Below are positions 16,533 through 24,729 of a stretch of 43,329 bases of DNA, piece by piece; positions within the stretch are counted from its first letter, which is position 1, and each line of letters opens with the position of its first letter. A program made the position numbers and the translations under genes. The notes below the pieces were generated by a model. It saw nothing but the letters and a program-made list of their open reading frames with translations. It made no database searches and was not told the DNA's origin. Origin of the DNA: Proteobacteria bacterium ST_bin11 (GTDB lineage Bacteria > Pseudomonadota > Gammaproteobacteria > Methylococcales > Methylomonadaceae); NCBI GenBank assembly GCA_002083615.1, contig MSXO01000043.1, positions 1 through 43,329 on the forward strand. Reading direction: 5' to 3'.

Positions 16533-17645
16533 ATGTTGATCAGCCAGCGCTCCATGCCTAACCAAAAACCGCTCAATATACAACCTAAACGCATTTTGGT
16601 GATAACCCTGCGTTATCTGGGCGACACCCTGCTAGTCACACCGTTAATCGCTGCGCTGAAACAAGCCTACCCTGACGCTGACATCGATGTTTTGCTGCCG
16701 GCAAGTAACGCGGGCATGCTGGAAGGCAACCCCGACATCAAGCGCTTGCTTATTTTGGAAAGCAAGCCCGGCGCACTGGCATTCGGCAAATTGTTATTGA
16801 GCTTGTTTCGCCGTTACGATTTAGCCATCTCCACGCAAACCGGTGACCGCCCCAACTTGTGCGCGGTAGTAGCCGGCAAAATCAGCTTAGGCTTTGTGCC
16901 AGACGATGCCGCTAAGGCTTGGTGGAAGAAAGCGCTACTTACCCACTGGCTACTGTTTACTGCAGATTACGGTCACGCGGTCTTGGAGAACTTGCGCTTC
17001 TGCGCGCTGCTTGGAATAGCACCCTGCTATCGCCTGACTCCGCCGCGCAACTCAATGCCGATACCCGCCATATCCGATCGTTATGCGGTACTGCATATTA
17101 TGCCGCAATGGCGTTTTAAACAGTGGCATGCCGAGGGCTGGCGAGAACTCGTGACGTTCCTAGACCAGCAAGGCTTTAAAGTCGTACTCACCGGCAGTGG
17201 CAATACCGCCGAGTTAGCCGCTCTGCGAGAATTGCAGCAACAACTGCCCGCAGAGGTGCTCGACCTTGCAGGTCAGCTTTCGCTGGCGCAATTGTCTGCT
17301 TTAATCGCCCAAGCCACCTTGTTTGTTGGCCCGGACACAGGAATCACTCATTTGGCTGCGGCCACCGGCGCATTAACTTTCGCTTTGTTCGGACCAACGG
17401 ACCCGACTAAATGGGCACCCTGGCCTTATGGATACAGCGAAGCCAAAACGCCTTTCGCCTCTCGCGGTTCAAGCCAAGTGTTTAACGTTTATCTGCTGCA
17501 AGGCCAAACCGAACAAAACTGCTTACCCTGCCAGCTAGAAGGCTGCGATAGACACCGAAATAGCCACAGCGCTTGCCTCGATCAGCTATCCAGCGCCCGG
17601 GTGATCAAGTTTATCGAGCAGACATTGAATACCCAACAACAATAA
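16533..17645 (+). CDS. Glycosyltransferase family 9, heptosyltransferase III (WaaQ/RfaQ)-like
   Basis: 370 residues with the two-lobed GT9 layout. The N-terminal lobe has ILVITLRYLGDTLLVTPLI (acceptor side) and the C-terminal ADP-heptose-binding lobe has LFVGPDTGITHLAAA and ALFGPTDPTKWAPWP. GT9 enzymes add heptose to the LPS inner core on the cytoplasmic face of the inner membrane. The N-terminus most resembles RfaQ, the enzyme that adds the branching third heptose, but WaaC/WaaF cannot be excluded. The start may instead be the ATG at 16554 (MPNQKPLN). It is divergent from msbA and opens a four-gene LPS run. Confidence 0.9.
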   Translation: MLISQRSMPNQKPLNIQPKRILVITLRYLGDTLLVTPLIAALKQAYPDADIDVLLPASNAGMLEGNPDIKRLLILESKPGALAFGKLLLSLFRRYDLAISTQTGDRPNLCAVVAGKISLGFVPDDAAKAWWKKALLTHWLLFTADYGHAVLENLRFCALLGIAPCYRLTPPRNSMPIPAISDRYAVLHIMPQWRFKQWHAEGWRELVTFLDQQGFKVVLTGSGNTAELAALRELQQQLPAEVLDLAGQLSLAQLSALIAQATLFVGPDTGITHLAAATGALTFALFGPTDPTKWAPWPYGYSEAKTPFASRGSSQVFNVYLLQGQTEQNCLPCQLEGCDRHRNSHSACLDQLSSARVIKFIEQTLNTQQQ

Positions 17646-17714
17646 CTTTGATGTTATTTTCAGTAAAACCGTCGATAATCGCCGCCTTTGCCAGCTGCCA
17701 AATTACCCAATCGC

Positions 17715-18440
17715 ATGATCGAATCGCTAAGCATTGACCGCATTTTGGTTTTGAATGTTAAAAAATTCAAGCAACGCCGCATGTTCATGGAGCAACAATT
17801 ACGCGAATTCGGATTATCGGCGGAATTTATTTTTGACTGGGATACGGACGATTTTACAGACAATAGCGTTGCCGAGTATTTTAGCAGCCACCAACTCACA
17901 CCGGCCCAGCAATCCTGCGCATTAAAACATGTGGCGGCCTTACAAAAAATTGCGGACAGTGGCGGGCAGGGTTTCTCATTAGTACTGGAAGACGATGCGG
18001 TGTTTAGCAAGGATCTCAGACTGGGTTTAGAGCGCGCCGTTACGCAAAGCTCACAGTTTCCCGGCGACAAAGTGATCTACATCGGCTCCGGCGGCAACTT
18101 TTTTACCCCCAAGAGCCAGCGCAAACCAGGTCAGTATCTTTATCCAGGACATAGAGGACGGTTTGCAGACTCCTACCTGATTGATGCCACCACCGCCCGT
18201 CGCCGACTGGACTGGATTAAAACCCACAAAATCGCCGAACCCATCGACAATCAGTTTGAAAAAATCGACAAGCAACTGGGCATTCAAATACTGTGGTTGG
18301 AAGATCCGGTTATTGAGCAGGGTAGTAAAAACGGCTTGTTCCAAAGTGCGTTGGAAGCCGATCCTCCCCCCTGGTTAAAAGGCATTTTTTTCCGCTGGGA
18401 AAAACTCAAACGTAAATATATTTACCAATTATGGCGCTGA
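17715..18440 (+). CDS. Glycosyltransferase family 25 (LPS galactosyl/glycosyltransferase-like)
   Basis: 241 residues from the ATG at 17715; a TTG at 17688 in the same frame is less likely. GT25 features: the start IDRILVLNVKKFKQRR, GLSAEFIFDWD, the acidic metal-binding LVLEDDAVF (nucleotide-sugar site) and the late acidic EPIDNQFEK region. Members such as LgtB/LpsA add hexoses to lipooligosaccharide. The sugar is not predictable. The end overlaps the O-antigen ligase start by 10 bp, which argues for joint translation. Confidence 0.9.
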   Translation: MIESLSIDRILVLNVKKFKQRRMFMEQQLREFGLSAEFIFDWDTDDFTDNSVAEYFSSHQLTPAQQSCALKHVAALQKIADSGGQGFSLVLEDDAVFSKDLRLGLERAVTQSSQFPGDKVIYIGSGGNFFTPKSQRKPGQYLYPGHRGRFADSYLIDATTARRRLDWIKTHKIAEPIDNQFEKIDKQLGIQILWLEDPVIEQGSKNGLFQSALEADPPPWLKGIFFRWEKLKRKYIYQLWR

Positions 18441-19675
18441 GAACCGAATCCATGCCTGTTGATAGCTCCTTTTCCGAAAAACTACTGAACATAGCTCGCT
18501 ACCTTGTGATTGTCGCTGTAGTCGCGGCCCCCATTTCAACCGCAGTTACTAGCATTGCTTGCGTCGCCTTGCTGGTTTTCTGGCTGATGTCCGGTCAAGC
18601 CATCCAGTCCTTAAAGCGATCCTGGCAGCAACCTGCTGGAAAAATGTTAGTGGTGTTCGCCTTGTGGCTATTAATCAGTGCGCTCTATGCCCAAACCGAC
18701 TGGTCAAGCAAGCTAGAAACCTTATACAGCTGGAAAAAACTGTTTTATACATTTTTAGTGCTGGGGATTTTTCATCAGACTCTCTGGCAACGGCGTTTTG
18801 TAAAATCCTACGCCATCGCTATGTTCGTAGCGGCAATTTTGGCGATTCCGCTATGGGCCTTCGATCTGGTCGTGCGAGATGGTCGTGAACCCGGCATTTT
18901 CATGACTAATCACGCCACCCAAAGCATGGCCTTTGTCGCCGCGGTTATAGTCTGCATTTTCGTGTTGCGCGAACCGCTGAGCACTCGGCAAAAATATTAT
19001 GTTGGGGGAGCAATCGGCTTATTTTTGTTGAATATCTTTTTTATCAGTCCGGCCAGGAGCGGCTATTTTGCCCTACCAATCGCGGTAGTTTTTGCGACTG
19101 GATCGATTTATGGCTACAAAAAGTTACCGCATATTCTGGTCGGGGCGACCATCGCCTTACTGGCTCTCATAGCAAGTTCGACAACCTTGCAAGATCGCAT
19201 CAAGCTGGCGATAGACGAGAAAGCCGGCTATCAAACCAGTAGTATCGAAACTTCGATAGGATTGCGGGTTGTGTTTTACCAAAACACCCTGGAATTAATT
19301 AAAGAGAGACCTTGGTTTGGCTACGGTACGTCGTCGTTTAAACCCACCTACAGTGCGCTTGCCGCCGCCAAGAGTCATGGTTGGCAAGGCAACAGTGCGG
19401 CTGATCCACACAATCAATATTTGTTTATCTGGATGGAAAACGGTTTAGTGGGCTTGCTTCTGTTTTTTGCCTATCTTTACGTAGCTTTACGCCAAGGCCT
19501 GAAGAGCAAACCATACGGGCTCATCGCCGCCAGTTTTTTAGTGGCAATCTGTGCGTCCAGCTTGTTTAACTCCCATTTCAAAACCTTTGCGGAAGGCTAT
19601 TTGCTGGCATTTTTTGTCGGCGCCTTATTGACTCCGTCATCGGATGCATCTGACTCACCCCCTACCCATGCTTAG
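18431..19675 (+). CDS. O-antigen ligase-family membrane protein (Wzy_C/WaaL-like)
   Basis: 414 residues with about ten to twelve membrane helices and the large periplasmic loop expected of the O-antigen ligase/polymerase family. The loop region around residues 275-330 contains GLRVVFYQNTLELIKERPWFGYG and the conserved DPHNQYLFIWMENG (shortened here), typical of the Wzy_C domain. WaaL joins polymerised O-antigen to the lipid A-core on the periplasmic side. The neighbours (heptosyl- and other core transferases, msbA) favour ligase over polymerase. The start may be at 18431 or the later ATG at 18452. Confidence 0.9.
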   Translation: MALRTESMPVDSSFSEKLLNIARYLVIVAVVAAPISTAVTSIACVALLVFWLMSGQAIQSLKRSWQQPAGKMLVVFALWLLISALYAQTDWSSKLETLYSWKKLFYTFLVLGIFHQTLWQRRFVKSYAIAMFVAAILAIPLWAFDLVVRDGREPGIFMTNHATQSMAFVAAVIVCIFVLREPLSTRQKYYVGGAIGLFLLNIFFISPARSGYFALPIAVVFATGSIYGYKKLPHILVGATIALLALIASSTTLQDRIKLAIDEKAGYQTSSIETSIGLRVVFYQNTLELIKERPWFGYGTSSFKPTYSALAAAKSHGWQGNSAADPHNQYLFIWMENGLVGLLLFFAYLYVALRQGLKSKPYGLIAASFLVAICASSLFNSHFKTFAEGYLLAFFVGALLTPSSDASDSPPTHA

Positions 19676-20414
19676 CGTAGTCGTTATCACCAAAAACGAA
19701 TCTCGGCACATAGCGCGTTGCCTGGCTTCAGTCGCTTGGGCAGATGAAATTATCGTATTTGACTCAGGCAGCGATGACGATACGGTCGCCATTTGCCAGC
19801 AATACACCGATCAGGTATTCGTGACAGACTGGCCGGGCTTTGGCCTGCAAAAGCAGCGGGCACTGGCAAAAGCTCAACATGACTGGGTGTTGTCTATTGA
19901 CGCCGACGAAGAAATCAGTGCGGCGCTCAAAATCGAGATTCAACAGGCCTTACAAAACAGCGAGGCTCAAGGCTTTGAAATTCCTCGCTTGTCCAGCTAT
20001 TGTGGAAGAGAGATCAAACATGGTGGTTGGTGGCCCGATTATGTCTTGCGACTGTTTCGGCGCGAAGCCGGCCATTTCAGCGAAGTCGTGGTTCATGAAC
20101 GGGTCGTCGTGCACGGAAAGATCGATAGGCTAAGAAACCCAATACTGCATGAAAGTTACATCGATCTGGAAGAAGTACTCAACAAAACCAACAGCTATTC
20201 ATCATTGGGCGCAAGCAAGCTATTTGCGCAAGGTGAAAGCGCTAGTTTAGGGCTAGCCATCGCCAAAGGCTTTTGGACGTTTTTCCGTACTTATTTTATC
20301 AAGCTGGCTATCCTCGACGGCCCGCAAGGCCTAATGCTGGCAATTTCGAATGCGGAAGTTAGTTATTATAAATATTTGAAATTGTGGGATATGCACCGAC
20401 TGTCAAAACAATGA
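19668..20414 (+). CDS. Glycosyltransferase family 2, LPS core beta-glucosyltransferase (WaaE/KdtX)-like
   Basis: 248 residues from the ATG at 19668, whose start overlaps the end of the O-antigen ligase gene by 8 bp; an ATG at 19644 in frame would add eight residues. GT-A fold motifs: LSVVVITKNESRHIARCL, ADEIIVFDSGSDDDT and the DXD-type DADEE. DWPGFGLQKQRAL is a hallmark of WaaE/KdtX proteins, which add glucose to the first heptose of the LPS core. No membrane segment is required; a hydrophobic patch near residues 200-230 may give membrane association. Last gene of the LPS run, convergent with the chemotaxis cluster. Confidence 0.92.
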   Translation: MLSVVVITKNESRHIARCLASVAWADEIIVFDSGSDDDTVAICQQYTDQVFVTDWPGFGLQKQRALAKAQHDWVLSIDADEEISAALKIEIQQALQNSEAQGFEIPRLSSYCGREIKHGGWWPDYVLRLFRREAGHFSEVVVHERVVVHGKIDRLRNPILHESYIDLEEVLNKTNSYSSLGASKLFAQGESASLGLAIAKGFWTFFRTYFIKLAILDGPQGLMLAISNAEVSYYKYLKLWDMHRLSKQ

Positions 20415-20458
20415 CTGTCTGATCAGAGATTGAGCCGATACAACAGGACCTAAAATTG

Positions 20459-20872
20459 TCAGATTGCTTGCTTACCACCATGTAAGCGCATCAATAAAAC
20501 TGCTTCGTCGCGGGTTAACCCGCAATCCCTGACTAGTTCTTCAATGCCGACTCCATTGCGAATTTTTTGGATCACGTCTTCATAGCCGGTTGCCGGGGTG
20601 GGCTCCGAAGGCCTGACACTGGTCGGAACTTGCCGCTGTGTATTGACTTGATCCACTATGCTATTTAGGCGCGAATCGCTCGCAGCCAGCCTACGATCAA
20701 CAGCCACAGCCGCGGAACAAAGAGCAGCGAGGTCCTCGTTACTGCGCTGAACCCGCGTATCTAGGACTTGAATTTGTTGTTTTAGCGCTTGCTGCTGCCT
20801 CATCAACCGGACCAGTATCACTAATACAAATAGAACTACCCCCGCCAACACCAGCAAAAAATATTCGCTCAT
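20459..20872 (-). CDS. DUF2802 membrane-anchored protein at the end of the chemotaxis operon
   Basis: 137 residues from the ATG at 20872, which overlaps the preceding stop (TGATG); a GTG one codon earlier is possible. It has one N-terminal membrane helix (about 5-23), a coiled-coil-like stretch with many Gln/Leu (25-80), a Pro-rich linker and a C-terminal helix-turn-helix-like domain with VQKIRNGVGIEELV-type sequence and CGLTRDEAVLLMRLHG. This is the DUF2802 pattern found after cheW in Pseudomonas-type flagellar clusters. Its function is not known to me. Being anchored at the membrane with a small soluble domain suggests a scaffold or adaptor. Confidence 0.87.
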   Translation of the reverse strand: MSEYFLLVLAGVVLFVLVILVRLMRQQQALKQQIQVLDTRVQRSNEDLAALCSAAVAVDRRLAASDSRLNSIVDQVNTQRQVPTSVRPSEPTPATGYEDVIQKIRNGVGIEELVRDCGLTRDEAVLLMRLHGGKQAI

Positions 20873-21036
20873 CACACTAGTTCGTCAACATGCTCGGCGG
20901 GCTGTTTGCTGGTTTTGCTTTGGTCAGGTTTACTCTGCGGTTGCTTTTGCGGAGGGCGTTTTTCACGCTCTTCCCGCGCTACCTTGTAAATTGTATGCAC
21001 AGGAGAAAAAGGCGTGATCGGTGTTATCTCAGTCAT
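20872..21036 (-). CDS. Small basic, proline/glutamine/lysine-rich protein (54 aa) between cheW and the DUF2802 gene
   Basis: An ATG at 21036 opens a 54-codon frame ending in a TGA that shares its last base with the DUF2802 start. The protein begins MTEITPITPFSPVHTIYKV, continues with a run of charged residues (REEREKR) and then a disordered stretch rich in Pro, Gln, Lys and Ser. The tight coupling, a ribosome-binding-like GAGGTG before the start, and the position in a conserved operon make it a credible gene. I recognise no domain. It is likely an unstructured partner peptide of the chemotaxis or flagellar machinery. Confidence 0.7.
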   Translation of the reverse strand: MTEITPITPFSPVHTIYKVAREEREKRPPQKQPQSKPDQSKTSKQPAEHVDELV

Positions 21037-21064
21037 CTTGCACCTCGCATACTTGTTTAGGCTG

Positions 21065-21538
21065 TCAAAACATGTCCAGCTCGGCTTTTTCGTCGTCGCT
21101 GAGAAATTTATTCAAATCCACTAAAATCAATAACTGATTGTCACGACTGGTTACCCCCTGGATATATTTCGAGCTCTCTTCGTTCCCGACATTGGGCGCC
21201 GTTTCAATCTCGGACGCGCGCATTTCGACTACTTCGGCAACGCTGTCCACCAAGATACCGATAATATGGCGATCTGTTTCGATAATAACCACCCGCGAAG
21301 CATCGTCGGTTTCCTTTGAAGGCAAGCCGAAACGATTGCGGGTGTCGATAACAGTCACAACGTTGCCGCGCAAATTGATAATACCCAATACGTAGGAAGG
21401 TGCACCCGGCACTGGGGCAATCTCGGTAATACGCAACACCTCTTGCACCTGCATCACATTGATGCCGTACTTTTCGTCGCCTAGACAAAAAGTCACCCAT
21501 TGCATGATAGGGTCGCCTTGTTTTTTATCTTCGCTCAT
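21065..21538 (-). CDS. cheW: Chemotaxis coupling protein CheW
   Basis: 157 residues, a single CheW domain. Typical stretches: WVTFCLGDEKYGINVMQVQEVL, the conserved VPGAPSYVLGIINLRGNVVTVID (shortened forms of the CheA-contact face) and LLILVDLNKFL. CheW links chemoreceptors to CheA in the signalling array. It is in the same order as in Pseudomonas, downstream of the ParP-type gene, with a 21-bp gap. Confidence 0.96.
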   Translation of the reverse strand: MSEDKKQGDPIMQWVTFCLGDEKYGINVMQVQEVLRITEIAPVPGAPSYVLGIINLRGNVVTVIDTRNRFGLPSKETDDASRVVIIETDRHIIGILVDSVAEVVEMRASEIETAPNVGNEESSKYIQGVTSRDNQLLILVDLNKFLSDDEKAELDMF

Positions 21539-21559
21539 TTTGCTGTATCCAGATGCTGT

Positions 21560-22291
21560 TTAACTATTTTTTCGATGCGGCACCAACTGTTTAACATCGA
21601 CAATCGCTGTTAACTCATCTATCACCGTACCGATTAACCATGGTTTTTTTTGTCTAGCGGTCCGCCATCTGACACCATCGGGCTTTACTTTACCGATGGA
21701 CAGAATTTCATCGCATACCAGTCCCCATTTTTTGTCCTGCGTGATTAAAATACGCTCGAACGGATATTCCTCACTGTGCGCTTGCAAGCCTCGACTTTTG
21801 CCAAAAATCAGCTGCCTGGTATCGAGTACGCCGATCCGGCTATCGTGCTCGTCAAGCAATCCCAGGAACCATGAGGGTTGTCCGGGAATTTTCGTGGGTT
21901 TGCGGTCGATTTTGATCGTTCTCGACAACTCAATCAGAGGCGTTGCCAATATCAGCTTATCAATCTTAAAAAACAAAGCCTGAAACTCATACTGCGACCA
22001 ATCCGGCATTATCGACAATGCCTGTAGTTTAGCCGGGATTTCCGCCGCTACAAGCTTGGTTTGTCGGTTCCTGACCAGCGCTTTGGAGCTTACTTTCGGA
22101 TTGCTGGTCACTACCGGAACAGGATCCGGCAACTTGATAGGCACCTCAATGACAAGTCGTTCCGCCACTACCGCCGGTTTTACGCTAACAGTTTCCTCTG
22201 CTTCGGGCACGTCATCCAACAGCGTCTGTAAGTAAACATCGAGTGCTAACTGTTGATGAACGATACTGGGAGGGGGTTTTGCCTGAGTCAT
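21560..22291 (-). CDS. parP: ParP-type array protein with C-terminal CheW-like domain
   Basis: 243 residues. The first 95 or so are low-complexity and rich in Pro, Val and charged residues; the rest (about 96-240) is a CheW-like domain with LSRTIKIDRKPTKIPGQPSW, FLGLLDEHDSRIGVLDTRQ and VCDEILSIG. A disordered lead plus CheW-like domain directly after a ParA-like gene is the layout of ParP. In Vibrio, ParP joins the chemotaxis array through its CheW-like domain, binds CheA, and works with the ATPase ParC to keep arrays at the pole. The name rests on order and domain plan. It overlaps parC by 4 bp. Confidence 0.87.
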   Translation of the reverse strand: MTQAKPPPSIVHQQLALDVYLQTLLDDVPEAEETVSVKPAVVAERLVIEVPIKLPDPVPVVTSNPKVSSKALVRNRQTKLVAAEIPAKLQALSIMPDWSQYEFQALFFKIDKLILATPLIELSRTIKIDRKPTKIPGQPSWFLGLLDEHDSRIGVLDTRQLIFGKSRGLQAHSEEYPFERILITQDKKWGLVCDEILSIGKVKPDGVRWRTARQKKPWLIGTVIDELTAIVDVKQLVPHRKNS

Positions 22292-23091
22292 TTATGCGGC
22301 GCCAAGTTTTTGTCTGGGCTCTTATCAAGCAATAACAGTTCCAACAATTCGGCATAGGCTTCGGCCGCGCGCGCACTTTTGTCATACAGGGGCAAAGGAA
22401 TACCCGCCTGACTGGCATCCCGGACTTTGGTATCCACCGGCACCACCGAACTCCAGGCATTCTCCGGGTACTGCTGGTGTAGCGCCGCTAAGCTGTCGCG
22501 GGCGGCCTTGGTGCGTTTATCAAACATGGTCGGCACAATGGTGAATTTAGGCGGCGTTTTCCGGGAATGGAAAACCATTTTTATGGTATGCACCATTCTA
22601 TCCAGACCTTTTAAGGCCAGAAATTCGGCTAAAACCGGGATAATTAAATGATCGCAGGCCGCCAGCGCGTTGATCATTAATACTCCCAACATCGGCGGAC
22701 TATCGATAATCACATAGTCGTATTGGTCGGCCACTTTGTTCAATGCAGTAGCAACCACCAAACCCATGCCGCCGATTGCGGCTACCTGTCTATCCAAAGT
22801 GGCTATAGCCGTCGATGCAGGTAATACGTCTATGCCGTCAAAGTCGGTCTTGGCAATATAAACTGCCGGATCGACGTTTTTCTTTTTTTCACTGGCATCG
22901 AGAAATAAATTGTAAACGCCGAACTCGATTTCATCCGGGTTCATTTTGAAATAACTGGTTAGCGAACCGTGAGGGTCCAAATCGACTAGCAAAGTCCTGA
23001 ATCCCCAGGACGATAACAGCCCTGCGAGCGTCACCACGGTAGTTGTTTTACCGACGCCACCTTTTTGATTGGAAACTGACCATATTTTCAT
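22288..23091 (-). CDS. parC: ParA-like ATPase ParC for polar placement of chemotaxis arrays
   Basis: 267 residues with the deviant Walker A KGGVGKTT at 10-17, the Walker A' LLVDLDPHGSLT and Walker B YVIIDSPPMLG. It belongs to the ParA/MinD superfamily but stands in the chemotaxis operon beside parP, not with a parB or replication origin. In Vibrio and Pseudomonas the matching protein recruits chemotaxis arrays to the old pole and hands them to the new one. It is not DNA topoisomerase ParC, which shares the symbol. Four-base overlaps with motD and parP couple its translation. Confidence 0.9.
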   Translation of the reverse strand: MKIWSVSNQKGGVGKTTTVVTLAGLLSSWGFRTLLVDLDPHGSLTSYFKMNPDEIEFGVYNLFLDASEKKKNVDPAVYIAKTDFDGIDVLPASTAIATLDRQVAAIGGMGLVVATALNKVADQYDYVIIDSPPMLGVLMINALAACDHLIIPVLAEFLALKGLDRMVHTIKMVFHSRKTPPKFTIVPTMFDKRTKAARDSLAALHQQYPENAWSSVVPVDTKVRDASQAGIPLPLYDKSARAAEAYAELLELLLLDKSPDKNLAPHK

Positions 23092-23969
23092 AACTGAGCC
23101 GACGGTTCCGGCGTCTTTTCAACTGCGGTTTCAGGTGACGGATTGGGCTGTGATGGTGCAAAATTAAGTACTTTCGCACGCTCTTCGTCAGACATACCAT
23201 AACGGGCAAAAGCTTGCGACATCAGCACCAACACTACCCGCCTGTTCTTAAAGCGCCCTTCCTCGTCTTTGTTATCGGCGATCGGATGAAATTCTCCATA
23301 GCCCACCGCAGATAATCGCGTCGCCGGAATATTGTTTTTGACCAATTGCTTAACCACGCTAGTGGCTCTCGCCGACGACAAGTCCCAATTGGACGGATAA
23401 AAGCCGGTGGAAATCGGCACATTATCGGTATAACCCTCCACGTTGATCACATTAGGCACATCGCGAATCACTTCCGCGACTTTTTCCAATACTGGGATGG
23501 CTTTAGTGGACAATTCCGCCTTGCCGCTGGCGAACAGCAATTCGCTATTCATTTCCAACTCCACCCAAAAATCGTGCTTCTTGATTCCGACCAACTTGCT
23601 TTCGACATAAGGCTGCAATACGTTTTGAAACTGTTCGGACACTTCGCTAAGCCTCTGCTTTTCGTGCAAAATCTCCTCGCTTAACTCTCGCTCCTCCGCA
23701 GTAGCCAAATTCGGTAGTTCGATAGGCTGAACGACGGTGGGAATCACACCGATCTGAATTGGCTCCGCCTCTTTCTGCACTTTCTCGTTGTGAAACAGGG
23801 CCTGGTCCAGTGACTCGGAAAATGTTTCGTATTTACCTTTATTTACCGATGAGATCGAATACATCACTACAAAAAATGCAAACAACAAGGTCACAAAATC
23901 CGCGTACGATACCATCCAACGGTCATGGTTATCGGCCTGTTGCAATGGTCTCCGTCTGCGCCGACTCAT
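23088..23969 (-). CDS. motD: Flagellar motor stator protein MotD (MotB family)
   Basis: 293 residues. A basic N-terminus (MSRRRRRPLQQ) leads to one membrane helix at about 23-40, with the proton-carrying Asp24 in YADFVTLLFAFFVVMYS. After a plug/linker region comes an OmpA-like peptidoglycan-binding domain (about 150-260) with VEGYTDNVPIS, NWDLSSARA and NRRVVLVLM. This is the stator subunit that anchors to the cell wall. It pairs with MotC and corresponds to the second stator of Pseudomonas. Another stator pair (MotA/B) may be elsewhere in the genome. Confidence 0.93.
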   Translation of the reverse strand: MSRRRRRPLQQADNHDRWMVSYADFVTLLFAFFVVMYSISSVNKGKYETFSESLDQALFHNEKVQKEAEPIQIGVIPTVVQPIELPNLATAEERELSEEILHEKQRLSEVSEQFQNVLQPYVESKLVGIKKHDFWVELEMNSELLFASGKAELSTKAIPVLEKVAEVIRDVPNVINVEGYTDNVPISTGFYPSNWDLSSARATSVVKQLVKNNIPATRLSAVGYGEFHPIADNKDEEGRFKNRRVVLVLMSQAFARYGMSDEERAKVLNFAPSQPNPSPETAVEKTPEPSAQL

Positions 23970-23982
23970 AAGAAGGCCCCTA

Positions 23983-24729
23983 TCATTTTTCTAACAGAAA
24001 ACCGGATAATTTTAACTCGATATTGCGCGGGTTCTCGCCCTCGGCTATCGAAGAAATGCCTTCTATGACCATTTCCCTCGCTTGCGAGGCTTCGAAAATC
24101 AGACTTTTCAGCTTATTGGCTATAGGAATAAACAAGAGATTGGCTAGGCCAACCCCGTAGATAGTCGCCACAAACGCTGTCGCAATCCCGCTACCTAACA
24201 ACTCCGGCTTGGCCAGATTCTGCATTACATGAATCAAGCCGATCACGGCGCCGATAATACCGATAGTCGGGGCGTAACCGCCCATTGCCTCGAAAACCCT
24301 AGCGGCCTGGATATCCAAATGCTCCTTGGTCGTCAGTTCAACCTCAAGACAATCGCGAATCACTTCCGGCTCATTTCCGTCGACCAGCAACTGCAAACCT
24401 TTTTTAGCAAAACTATCTTTTTCCGTTTCAATAACGGATTCCAAACCCAACAAGCCTTCCTTTCGCGCCAAAGAACTCCAACGCACGATTTTGTCGATTT
24501 GCTTTTTAAGCTGCAAATTTTGCGGGAGAAAAATCCAACTCAAAATTGTTAAACTGCGAATAAATACTTTGGGTGGAAATTGCAACAGGGTAGCTCCCAG
24601 CGTACCGCCAACCACAATAATGAACGCGTGATAATTTACCAGGGAACCCAACTCGCCGCCGCCCAGCATATTGCCGCCGATAATTGCGGAAAAGCCTATC
24701 AACACGCCCAAAATACTGAGAATATCCAT
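23983..24729 (-). CDS. motC: Flagellar motor stator protein MotC (MotA family)
   Basis: 248 residues from the ATG at 24729, which overlaps the cheB stop by one base (TGATG). Four membrane helices are visible (about 3-22, 30-52, 148-170, 178-200), with a cytoplasmic loop between helices 2 and 3 containing the basic/acidic rotor-contact stretch around WSSLARKEGLLGLE. GYAPTIGIIGAVIGLIHVM and GVGLANLLFIPIANKL are MotA/TolQ/ExbB-family signatures. Together with MotD it forms the proton-driven stator. Confidence 0.94.
   Translation of the reverse strand: MDILSILGVLIGFSAIIGGNMLGGGELGSLVNYHAFIIVVGGTLGATLLQFPPKVFIRSLTILSWIFLPQNLQLKKQIDKIVRWSSLARKEGLLGLESVIETEKDSFAKKGLQLLVDGNEPEVIRDCLEVELTTKEHLDIQAARVFEAMGGYAPTIGIIGAVIGLIHVMQNLAKPELLGSGIATAFVATIYGVGLANLLFIPIANKLKSLIFEASQAREMVIEGISSIAEGENPRNIELKLSGFLLEK

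Noticed and set aside
22288..23091. ParA-like gene read as chromosome or plasmid partition system
   Set aside because: There is no parB or parS-like repeat nearby, and the gene is embedded between motD and a CheW-domain gene, the ParC/ParP arrangement.
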